Part shown: positions 10,674 through 20,900 of the stretch, one piece after another
Layout of the letters: every line of letters starts with the position of its first letter
Numbering within the stretch: position 1 is the stretch's first letter
NCBI RefSeq assembly: GCF_014132355.1
Contig: NZ_BLZO01000061.1
Span: forward strand, 1 to 45,405
DNA from: Okeania sp. KiyG1
GTDB lineage: Bacteria > Cyanobacteriota > Cyanobacteriia > Cyanobacteriales > Microcoleaceae
Direction of reading: 5' to 3'
Length of the DNA stretch: 45,405 nt
The notes under the pieces: generated by a model
Databases searched by the model: none
Seen by the model: the letters and a program-made list of their open reading frames with translations, nothing else
What the model was told of the DNA's origin: nothing
Position numbers and translations under genes: made by a program

Positions 10674-13600
10674 TACTATTCATTGCTTTACATTACGTCT
10701 AACAGTGGGTACGTCAGCATACTGCTTTTTACCCAATCCTACTCTCCCTAAGACCTACGTCTAAAGCGTAGATTGACCTTGAATGGCTTCCTAAGATTTC
10801 GACCTATATTCTTAGGTGTCTTAGAGAGGTTTTCTCGTTCCCTTATTCCTTTATTACGACTGATTTAGTGGGGTAAAATCTCCCGGAGGGTTCAATATGG
10901 TTGTTGATACAGACCTGAAAATATCTATATCCAGTGACCCTCTGACTTTCGTCCTACATCCCATAGCTACCTTCGAGATGGTTTTATTTCACGAGAGTTT
11001 CATTACCTTTCTGTTCGTCCACTTGTCAGCCTTTGCTTGCGGTATCGTTCCTGGTAACTGGTATTGTCCCGCTTTTAAACCAGCTTCGGAGATTGATGTT
11101 CAGTCGCTACCCCGTGGTCTATGCTGTCAGCCCAACAACAAGGCGGATGGAATTTCACCACCAAGGTAATAAGAGTTATTCACAAGTCGAGGTTTCCCTC
11201 ATGTGTTGACTTGGAACGGCCATTTATACCCAGTTTCCTGGTTTAGTGGCCAACGAGTCGCACTAACAGATAATAATCTTTGGCATACCTTACCCAATGA
11301 TGGTTATATTCATCAGCATCTAGTCTGGCATTTGGAAAAGGCAGGGAAAATAGAGGAAATTCATGGTTTATTGGCAGAAGAGTCGAAAAATGGGACTAAT
11401 GGTTGGTATGAAACCTGTGAACGTTTGGGGCGAACGGGGATTTTTATTACTGATGTGGCTTGTGCTTGGGAGTTAGCGGAGTTTGATTGGGATGAAAGTA
11501 GGTTGGCTGAAGTTGTTGGTTTGCAGTGTCGTTATGCTTTGATAACTGCTTCTATGAATAGTTTAGCAGCGAATTTACCAGTAGATTTGTTGTTGGCTTT
11601 GGTTAAAAAGAAAGTATGGACTCCTGAGCAAGGGTTAGCTTACGCATTACAAAAAAAATTAAGGAATAAAGCATACTCTCTGGCCAAATTAGTTGATTAT
11701 TTGCCGGAGAACTTAAAAAAACTAGCACTTTCAGAAGCACTGGCTACTGTTCGACAAATGGGTGGGGAATGCGCCGAAGTTCTCATAGCTCTAGCGAATA
11801 AATTGACACCAGAATTATTACCACAAGCACTGGCTGCCGCTCGACAGATTCAGTTTGACAGATATCGCATCCAAGCTCTCATAGCTCTAGCGAATAAATT
11901 GACACCAGAATTATTACCACAAGCACTGGCTGCTGCTCGAGAGATTCGGCTTGAGGATGACCGTGCCAAAGTTCTCAGAGCTTTCGCTGATAAATTACCA
12001 GAATTATTACCACAAGAACTGACTGCTGCTCTACAGATTCAGAATGAGAGAAAACGCGTCCTAGCTCTCAGAGCTTTGGCTGATAAATTGACACCAGAAT
12101 TATTACCACAAGCACTGACTGCTGCTCTACAGATTCAGGATGAGAAATATCGCTCTGAAGCTCTCATAGCTCTAGCGAATAAATTGACACCAGAATTATT
12201 ACCACAAGCACTGGCTGCTGTTCGAGAGATTCAGCATGAGGGAACTCGCTTCCTAGCTCTCAGAGCTTTGGCTGATAAATTGACACCAGAATTATTACCA
12301 CAAGCACTGGCTACTGTTCGAGAGATTCAGCATGATGGTAATCGTGCCCCAGTTCTCAGTGCTTTGGCTGATAAATTGACACCAGAATTATTACCACAAG
12401 CACTGGCTACTGTTCGAGAGATTCAGCATGATGGTAATCGCGCCGGAGTTCTCAGTGCTTTGGCTGATAAATTGACACCAGAACTATTACCAGAAGTACT
12501 GGCTATTGTTCGACAGATTGAGAATGAGTATAGTCGCGTCTTAGCTCTCAGGGAGCTGGCTAAGAAATTACCAGAATTATTACCAGAAGCACTGACTGCT
12601 GCTCTACAGATTGAGGATGAGTATAGTCGCGCCCAAGTTCTCAGTCCTTTGGCTGATAAATTGACACCAGAACTATTGCCACAAGCTCTGGCTGCTGCTC
12701 GACAGATTCAGTCTAAGTATAAACGTGCCGAAGTTCTCAGTGCTTTGGCTGATAAATTACCAGAATTATTGCCAGAAGCACTGGCTGCTGCTCGACAGAT
12801 TCAGCATGAGTATGAGCGCGCCCCAGTTCTCAGTGCTTTGGCTGATAAATTGACACCAGAATTATTACCACAAGCTCTGGCTATAGCTCGACAGATTCGG
12901 GATCATTATAATCGCGCCCGAGCTCTCAGGGATCTGGCTGATAAATTTCCCGAATTATTACCAGAAGCACTTGCTGCTGCTCTACAGATTCAGGATAATG
13001 AGAGAGATCGTGCTTCTATTTTCAGATCTCTGGCGAATAAATTGACACCAGAATTATTGCCAAAAGTACTAGCTAAATTATTGCCAGAAGCGGTGGCTAC
13101 TTTTCCACAGATTCAGTATAATCAGGATAAGAAATATCGTGCCGAAATTCTCAGTGCTTTAGCGAATAAATTGACACCAGAATTATTACCACAAGCACTG
13201 GCTGCTGCTCGACAGATTCAGAATGAGGAATATCGCCCCCAAGTTCTCAGTGCTTTAGCGAATAAATTGACACCAGAATTATTACCACAAGCACTGGCTG
13301 CTGCTCAAGAGCTTCACTATGATGATAGTCGCGTCGTAGTTCTCAGTGCTTTAGCGAATAAATTGACACCAGAATTATTACCACAAGCACTGGCTGCCGT
13401 TCGACAGATTCAGGACGAGTGTAAACGCGCCGAAGTTCTCAGTGCTTTGGCTGATAAATTTCCCGAATTATTACCACAAGCTCTGGCTGCTGCTCGACAG
13501 ATTCAGGATGAGAAATATCGCGCCCAAGTTCTCAGTGCTTTAGCCGATAAATTTCCCGAATTATTACCACAAGCTCTGGCTGCTGCTCAACAGATTCAGA

Positions 13601-14961
13601 ATGAGAGAGAGCTAGCCGAAGTTCTCAGTGCTTTGACGAATAAATTGACACCAGAATTATTACTAGAAGCACTGGCTACTATTCGACAGATTCAGGATGA
13701 TTATAGTCGCGTCCTAGTTCTCAGATCTCTGGCGAATAAATTGACACCAGAAGTACTGGCTACTGTTCGAGAGATTCAGAATGAGTTTTTTCACGCCCAA
13801 ACTCTCACTATTTTAGCTGATAAATTACCAGAATTATTACCAGAAGCACTAGCTGCTACTCGACAGATTCAGGATGAGAGTTGTCGCACCACACTTCTCA
13901 GTAATTTGGCTCATCAATTGACACCAGAATTATTACCACAAGCTCTGGCTGCCGCTCTACAGATTCAGTTTGAGTATCATCGCGCTCAAGTTCTCAGTGC
14001 TTTGGCTCATAAATTGACACCAGAATTGTTACCACAAGCTCTGGCTGCTGCTCTACAGATTAAGACTGAGTATAAACGCGCTGAAGTCCTGAGAGATCTG
14101 GCTGATAAATTGACACCAGAATTATTACCAGAAGCTCTGGCTGCTGCTCTACAGATTCAGTACGAGAGAGATCGCGCCCAAGTTCTCAGTGCTTTGGCTG
14201 ATAAATCTCCCGAATTATTACCAGAAGCTCTGGCTACTGTTCGACAAATTCAACATGAGAGAGATCGCGCCGAAGTTCTCAGAGCTTTGACGAATAAGTT
14301 GACACCAGAATTATTACCAGAAGCACTGGCGGAGGCGAGGCAGATTCAGGATGATTATAATCGCGCCGAAGTTCTCAGTGCTTTGGCTAATAAATTTCCC
14401 GAATTATTACCAGAAGCTCTGGCTGTTGCTCTACAGATTCAGGATGATGATAGTCGTGCCCGAGTTCTCAGTGCTTTGGCGAATAAATTTCCCGAATTAT
14501 TACCAGAAGTTCTGGCTGCTGCTCGACAGATTCAGGATGAGAAATATCGCGCCCGAGTTCTCAGCGCTTTGGCTAAGAAATTGACAGCAGAATTATTACC
14601 ACAAGCACTGGCTGCTGCTCGACAGATTCGGGATGAGAATTATCGCGCCCAAGTTCTCAGAGCTTTGGCTGATAAATTCCCAGAAATATTACCAGAAGCT
14701 CTGGCTGCTGCTCTACAGATTAAAAATGAGGGATATCGCGTCGGAGTTCTCAGAGATTTGGCCGATCAATTGATACAAATGCCAAAAACTCAACTGTACC
14801 CCCTCTGGCAAAATACCCTTCACACCCTATCTCTTCGCACTCGCCCCAACTTACTCTCAGATATAACAGCATTAACTCCCGTAATCTTCTCTTTAGGAGG
14901 TCAAGAAGCAATCAAAAACACAGCCATTGCTATTCAAGACGTTTCCCGGTGGTGGCGGTGA

Positions 14962-15558
14962 TTTCAGTTATCAGTTATCAGTTATCAGCTATTAGTTTTC
15001 AGTTATTAGTTACAGCAAATCCGATTATCAAAAGGTACTTTTAGGCTGCGCATATGTACTTCATCCCAACGCGCAGAAACTGCTCTAACTATTGTCCAAT
15101 AGATAAATAAAACATCAGTTACTCCAAAATGCTTACTTTTTGAGTTCATTCAACGTAAAACCTAGCACCATTTCAGGATTTAAAATTGCTCAAACCAATA
15201 TCAGTCAATACTTTCATATTTAACAGCCACCCCTAACTATTGTCCAATAGATGAATAAAACATCAATTACTCCAAAATGCTCACTTTTTGAGTTCATTCA
15301 ACGTAAAACCTAGCACCATTTCAGGATTTAAAGTTGCTCAAACCAATATCAGTCAATACTCTCATATTTAATCAGCAATCCATAACTATTGGATAAGTGG
15401 AACGGATGTTCTATCGGTACTTTCATGCAACAAAACAGTTATCAGTTATTAGTTGTCAAAAGTCCACTACTGAAGCCAGAGGATTAAAATACTGGAGTTG
15501 ATTATTTTATGTCATAATTATTCCTAGATTAATATTTGAACAAAAATAGATTCTACCT
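14962..15558. repeat. Non-coding: TTATCAG heptamers and a 148-bp tandem duplication
   Basis: Heptamers of TTATCAG type start right after the STAND stop codon. A 148-bp unit then occurs twice in tandem (15085-15232 and 15233-15381), differing at a few positions, with a partial third start at about 15382. The units end in CAATATCAGTCAATACT and a CATATTTAA-like sequence, which links them to the TAGGGTTTGCT element family. No gene is seen. Confidence 0.75.
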
Positions 15559-16023
15559 ATGTATCAACTAACAATTAATATACCAGAAGAAACAGCCTTA
15601 GCCTGAAAATTAACCCCTGAAGAACTTAGTCAAGAAATGAAACTAATTACCGCTATTAAACTTTATGAATTAGGTCGTCTTTCCTCCGGTGCTGCTGCAA
15701 ATTTAGCTGGTATTCCCAAAGTCCTATTTTTAACAAAATTAGCTGATTATGGTGTAGATACTTTGTAAGCATTCAGCTATCAGCATTCAGCATTTCCTAC
15801 GGAATGCTGCGCAAACAGATGCATGAACATATTCAAGAAATTATTAAGGTTAGCTGAAGACATTTTTTTTATAAGTTTTAATTCTCCTTGGAGACTAATT
15901 CCTCTTTTGAGCTGATCATGAGCTAATAACTCATAGCTGATAGCTGATAGCTGACGGCTGAATGCTTACGATACTTTTCAACTAACTGTAGCTGAATTAG
16001 TTGAGGAACTAAAACGTGCCTAA
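15559..16023 (+). pseudogene. UPF0175-family antitoxin, early stop and MITE insertion
   Basis: Reading from the ATG at 15559 gives MYQLTINIPEETALA, then a TGA at 15604, then KLTPEELSQEMKLITAIKLY and onward to GRLSSGAAANLAGIPKVLFL and LADYGVDT. This is a UPF0175 small DNA-binding antitoxin. The frame is then interrupted by a 205-bp MITE (15765-15969). The C-terminus resumes as FQLTVAELVEELKRA and stops at 16021-16023. Removing the MITE and one copy of its 8-bp duplication rejoins GVDT to FQL. The stop codon after GCC looks like a point mutation of a Leu codon. It overlaps the toxin remnant that follows, as is usual for such pairs. Confidence 0.75.
15765..15969. mobile_element. MITE, GTAAGCATTCAGC termini, 205 bp
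   Basis: It begins GTAAGCATTCAGCTATCAGC and ends with the inverted GCTGAATGCTTAC. It is flanked by a perfect 8-bp duplication GATACTTT (15757-15764 and 15970-15977). It has no ORF and an AT-rich centre. Sister copies are at 36063-36246 and 44898-45146, and one end is at 45239. Confidence 0.85.
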
Positions 16024-16126
16024 TATTATTGTTAATACTTCACCTATTCAATATCTTTACCAATCTCATTTACTCGATTTACTCTCTAACTTATATGGTC
16101 AAATTATTGTTTTTAAATCTTCATAA
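16016..16126 (+). pseudogene. PIN-like (DUF3368-type) toxin, N-terminal remnant
   Basis: The GTG at 16016 overlaps the antitoxin stop and opens a 36-codon frame beginning VPNIIVNTSPIQYLYQ. It matches the start of DUF3368/PIN toxins, in which the early Asn/Asp-Thr-Ser-Pro motif belongs to the active site. It ends at 16126, exactly where similarity to the 5' region of the STAND gene begins, so the rest of the toxin was lost at that junction. Non-functional. Confidence 0.65.
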
Positions 16127-16225
16127 ATTTCTTTCTGCTAAAATATAATTTTTCACCCGAAAATAACATGACAGAACAAAATATGCCTGGTTTATCACTC
16201 AATACTAACAGGGTGACAATTTCAG
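16127..16225 (+). pseudogene. 5' fragment of a third STAND gene copy
   Basis: The sequence before and after the ATG at 16169 (MTEQNMPGLSLN) is nearly the same as the start of the intact STAND gene (MTQQNMPGLSPN, 17937 onward). The matching upstream bases run TTTCTGCTA to TTTTTCAC. The copy is cut off after about 15 codons, next to the IS4-family insertion. It is either the remnant of an earlier tandem paralogue or a partial duplication. Confidence 0.65.
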
Positions 16226-17830
16226 CTCACGGGGTGACAAGCTAGTTGAAAGCTATATGTAGAGAAGAATTAGCCGAAAAACTTGAATAATACTTCAATA
16301 AAAAAGGAATGCTGGCTTGAGAATAGATGGGGGATGTGGTGCGATCGCCCACACCTCCCTCTAAAGTTGATTCTTTATTCAAACAAACTTGAAAACAGTT
16401 AAAAATATGATAAAAAAGGTTTGATAATTAGAAACAAAAAAAGAATAAAAAGTGAATATATTAGGCTTTTATCAAGACCATATTGAACAAAAATTGAATC
16501 AATCTCAAGTAATAACATTACAAATATTGTTATGCCTAATTTCCCGGTACAAAACTATACAAATATCAAAACTAACTAATTATTTTCCCCTGCCAATTAA
16601 AGCTGAAAGTAAGCGAAAACATATACAAAGATTTTTAACTATCAATGAATTAAGTCTACCTATTTTTTGGTTTCCTTTAGTACAAATTATGGTAGAAAAA
16701 ATCTTCGGTTTTAACTCAGAATTAGTATTAATTTTAGATAGAACTGAGTGGCAAAATACTAATATATTAATGATTAGTGTAGCGACCGAAATTGAGAGGA
16801 TTACCCATATATTGGAAATTTTTAACTCATCAAAGTTCGAGTAATTTAACAGAGCAACAAGCAGTAATGCGTCCGGTATTTAAACTCCTGAAAAAATACA
16901 AAATAGTCCTCATAGCAGATAGAGAATTCCACAGTATTTTCCGATCACATTGGCTGAAAAAATACCAAAAATATAACGTATATTTTGCATTGAGACGAAA
17001 AAATTCAACCATGATTAAACGAGGTCAAAAATATTGTAATATATCAGAATTAAAGGTAAATATCGGTGAAACTAAGTTATTTTTGAATCAAAAAATTACT
17101 AAAATAAAGAGAGTAGGAATGTATAACTTACTGATATATGAAAAACAGAGATATCGTCACAAATCTGTTTCAGAAAAATGGTATATTTTAAGCAATTTAT
17201 CCACAGCAGGGAAAGTCAAAAAAGTATATAGCCAAAGAATGGGAATTGAGGCCATGTTTAAAGACTATAAAACTGGTGGTTATAATCTGGAATCATCAAA
17301 AGCTAACGAAAAAAGGTTGAATAATTTAATTTTATTGATAGCTATTTCATACACAATTAATTCATTGGCAGGAGAAAAAATCAAAAATAAAAGAATTCAA
17401 GAATATATCTCAAGAACTAATGAAAAAAGAAGAAAATACAGAAGACACAGTAACTTTTATCTCGGATTATCTGGTATTAACTGGATAGTAAATGATAATT
17501 TTATGTGGGAATTAGTAGGAGATTTAATGATGCTAAATCCTCATAAAACCTGATTTTATCGAAGAGGAATTAAAGCTATAAATACACTACTTAATAAAGC
17601 CGTAATTTCTGCTTAATGATCGATTAATAAAAGTAATTTTTAAGTTGTTTAATAATATTATTTAGAAGTTTACTTGAACTATTGTTCAACATAGGAGTGG
17701 GGTGTTGCGATCGCAACACACCCCCATCTATTCTCAAGCCAGCGTTCCCTTTTTTGATTGAAGTATTCTTCATCTTTTTCAGCTAATTCTTCTCTACATA
17801 TAGCTTTCAACTAGCTTGTCACCCCGTGAG
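16226..17830 (+). mobile_element. IS4-family insertion sequence with long inverted repeats
   Basis: The 1605-bp element begins CTCACGGGGTGACAAGCTAG and ends with its inverse, flanked by a perfect 9-bp duplication CAATTTCAG (16217-16225 and 17831-17839). The first 49 bp of the ends are identical. Imperfect inverted similarity continues for about 125 bp to GCGATCGC, much longer than the usual 16-25 bp IS4 ends. The right copy of the duplication merges into a TTATCAG heptamer array (to about 17895). Confidence 0.85.
16452..17553 (+). pseudogene. IS4-family transposase, single frameshift
   Basis: A GTG start at 16452 opens MNILGFYQDHIEQKLNQSQ. The first frame holds ILDRTEWQNTNILMIS with the first catalytic Asp. 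It runs off near 16795 and the gene continues in another frame as RGLPIYWKFLTHQSSSNLTE. The second part has IADREFHSIF (second Asp) and the IS4 signature Y-2-R-3-E-6-K, seen as YSQRMGIEAMFKDYK. One base change near GACCGAAATTG would restore a ~365-residue protein. There is no A-rich slippery site, so programmed shifting is unlikely. The element was probably active until recently, since its ends and target duplication are intact. Confidence 0.85.
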
Positions 17831-17935
17831 CAATTTCAGTTATCAGTTATCAGTTATCAGTTCTCAGTTGTTAGTTATCAGTTGTCAGTTATCAGAAATT
17901 TCTGCTAGAATATAATTTTTCACGCCAAAAATAAT

Positions 17936-20900
17936 ATGACACAACAGAATATGCCTGGTTTATCACCTAATATCTTCCAAGCCCCACCACTCCCTAGATA
18001 TTATGTAGACCGCCTGGAATGCAGTCAAAACTTAAAAGCTCGCCTACTGACAAATTCATCCGATACCCAAGCTATTGTCGTGACTGCTATCCACGGTTTG
18101 GGAGCCGTCGGTAAGTCTACTCTGGCAACGGCTTTAGCTTATGATAACGACGTACAATCTCATTTTGCTGATGGTATTCTCTGGGTAACATTGGGTAAAG
18201 AACCTAATATTCTGCCGATGCTAAGTGGTTGGGTGCAAGCATTGGGTGACTATAATTTCAAACCTACAAGTGTGGAGGCCACTGCTAATCATTTGCGGAC
18301 TTTACTTGATGACAAATCTGTGCTATTGGTGGTAGATGATGCTCGGAGTCCAGCTCATGCTCAAATATTTAATCTGGGAGGTAAGCGCTGTAAGGTTTTG
18401 GTGACGACTAGGGAAAAGGCGAACGCCGATTTCTTAAAAGCTGAAACTTACAGTCTGGATGTGATGACTTTACCCCAGTCAATGGAACTTCTAAGTCAAA
18501 AGTTAGGCCGTGAAATTACAGGAGAGGAAGCAAAACAAGCAGAGGCTTTGGTTAAGAAACTGAGATATCTGCCTTTAGCGTTGGAGTTGGCGGCAGCTCA
18601 AGTTGAGGATGGTATTTCTTGGCAAGTATTATTGGCAGACATTAAACGAGAAAGTTGGTTAAAAGCCAAGGATGGTAATATTTCTTGGAGAATTTTGTTG
18701 ACAGATATTCTACAAGAAATGGGCTTAAAAATATTCGATCAGCCAGGAACGAGGGATGTTACTGAGGAAGCTAGCTTAAAGCAGTTGAGTTTGACTGCAT
18801 TGTTAAATTCGAGCCTTAAGCGACTGACACCGAAAACGCGGGAGAATTTTATTTGGCTGGGAATATTACCAGAGAATGTAACTATTACTCAGGGGATGGC
18901 GGCTTTACTCTGGGATATGGATGATGAGAGCGATGCTAGGGATGAATTGGAGTATTTGCGGAGTAAGGCATTTTTGTTAGATGGTATTCCTTTAGCTGAT
19001 GGTAAGTCTACTTATCGTTTAAATGACTTATTTCACGAGTTGGCTCGAAATTTGTTGACTGCACCCCTAAAGCCAAGGCGTAGGGAAAGTATCTCTGGTT
19101 TGGGTATTGGTATGGCTGAGGCTCATGGAATCTTTTTGGAGAAATACAGGAAGTTAACAGATAATAATCTTTGGCATACTTTACCTAATGATGGTTATAT
19201 TCATCAGCATCTAGTCTGGCATTTAGAAAAGGCGGGTAAAATAGACGAAATTCATAGGTTATTGGCGGAGGAGTCGAAAAGTGGCGCTCATGGTTGGTAT
19301 GAAACCTGCCAACATTTGCGAAAAACGGGGATTTTTATTAATGATGTGGCTCGTGCTTGGAAGTTAGCAGAGATTGACTCGGATGATGGTAAGTTGCCTC
19401 AAGTTGTTAGTTTGCAGTGTCGTTATGCTTTGGTAACTGCTTCTATTAATAGTTTGGCAGCGGAGTTACCAGTAGATTTGTTGGTTCCTTTGATGTATTC
19501 TCCAGAGCAAGCCTTGGCTTACGCATTACAAAAGCCCGAGCCAAGGGATAAAGTATACTATTTGGCAAAAGTAGTTGATTATTTGCCAGAAAATTTGAAA
19601 AATCAGGCTCTTTCAGAAGCACTGGCTGCGGCTCGAAAGATTCGGAAGGAGAGAGACCGGACTCCAGCTCTTATAGCCTTGGCCGATAAATTGACACCAG
19701 AAATATTACCAGAAGCTATGGCTACTGCTCTAAAGCTTCGACATACTGGAGAAGAATATCGCACTCAAGTTCTTGTTGCCTTTGCTGACAAATTGATACC
19801 ACAATTATTACCAGAATTTCTGATTGCTGCTCTAGAGATATCTAATTGTACAAACCGCCTCCAACTTATTGATGCTTTAACCGAGCGATTGACACCAGAA
19901 TTATTACCAGAAGTTCTAGCTACGGTTCGACAGATTCGCAACGATCACTATCGCGCTAGAGGTATTGCTCCGTTGGCTGATAAATTACCAGAGATATTAC
20001 CAGAACTTTTAGCGATCGCTCGACAGATTGAATCTGAGCAACGTCGTTCTGAAGCTCTTGCTGAATTGTCTGATAAATTGACACCAGAATTATTACCAGA
20101 ACTTCTGGCTGCTGTTCGACAAATTCAATCTGATATGTATCGCACCAAGACTCTTGCAGCATTGTCCGATAAATTGACATCAGAGTTATTACCAGAACTT
20201 CTGGCTGCTGCTCGACAGATTCAATCTGATATGTATCGCGCTAAGGCTCTTGCAGCATTGGCTAATAGATTACCAGAAATATTACCAGAAGCTCTGGCTG
20301 CAGCCCGACAGATTCAAGATGAGCTATCTCGCGCTCAAGCTCTTGCAGCATTGGCTAACAGATTACCAGAAATATTACCAGAAGCTCTGGCTGCTGCTCG
20401 ACAGATTCAGTTTGATAAATATCGTGGCGATCATGGCGACCAATATAGGATCGGATTGCTTAAGACCTTAGTTGAGAAATTGACACCAGAAGTCTTACCA
20501 GAAGCTCTGGCTTTTGCTAGAGATATTAAGTCCGATAGGTATCGCGCTGAAGCTATGAGATATTTAGCCAAAAAATTGACACCAGAAGTATTACCTGAAG
20601 CTCTAGCTTTTACTCGACAGATTCAGGATAATAGATTTCACTTCCTAGCTCTTTATCAGATCCTAGCTTCTGATGTCTTACCTAATAACTTGACACCAGA
20701 ATTATTACCAGAAGCTCTAGCTGCTGCTCAAAAAATTCAGGATGAAGCACTTCGCGCCCACGCTCTGGGTTATTCGTTGGGTGATAAATTGACACCAGAA
20801 TTATTACCAGAAGCTCTAGCTGCTGCTCGACAGATTCAGTCTGAGGAAGATCGTGGTCGAGTTCTTAGTTATTTGGCTGGTAAATTACCAGAAATATTAC

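Larger units (their letters stand above)
8721..11263 (-). mobile_element. Group II intron, antisense to the host STAND gene
   Basis: The intron is read on the minus strand. Its 5' end is GTGCGAC at 11263, matching the GUGYG consensus, and it ends ..GTTTAAC at 8721 (a 3' AY). Domain V is recognisable at 8762-8797. The maturase/RT ORF occupies domain IV, and 10674-11263 holds the domain I-III region without genes. The boundaries are fixed independently by the paralogue at 17936-21517, which is continuous here. The 5' exon ends TTATTATCTGTTA. A candidate EBS1 (RNA GAACAGA, from about 11009-11015) could pair with UCUGUU of the exon. Confidence 0.9.
7571..14961 (+). pseudogene. STAND (NB-ARC) ATPase with ~31 helical repeats, split by antisense group II intron
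   Basis: The exons are 7571-8720 and 11264-14961. Removing 8721-11263 restores KYR-R-LTDNN in frame and gives 1615 codons without a stop. The NB-ARC core begins almost at the N-terminus: P-loop GLGAVGKST (residues 56-64), Walker B VLLVVDD (131-137), VLVTTR (156-161), LGYLPLALEL (211-220) and an MHD-like YRLHDLFHDLAR. No N-terminal effector domain is present. A helical linker (LPNDGYIHQHLVWHLEKA) leads to about 31 repeats of 30-32 residues (LTPELLPQALAAARQIQ..YRAQVLSALADK), probably two helices each, closed by a conserved cap (LYPLWQN..RWW). Because the intron lies antisense, splicing of the sense message cannot repair the gene. Two truncated products are possible. Confidence 0.85.

Noticed and set aside
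10897-11169. 90-codon frame upstream of the second STAND exon
   Set aside because: It lies in the structured domain I-III part of the group II intron, on the strand opposite to the intron RNA.
11203-11263. Start of a separate gene at 11203 for the repeat protein
   Set aside because: The first 20 codons come from the antisense of the intron 5' end. The true exon begins at 11264.
11700-14765. Possible CRISPR-like array because of regular ~93-96 bp repetition
   Set aside because: The repetition is in-frame protein-coding with no unique spacers between identical repeats. It is a solenoid gene.
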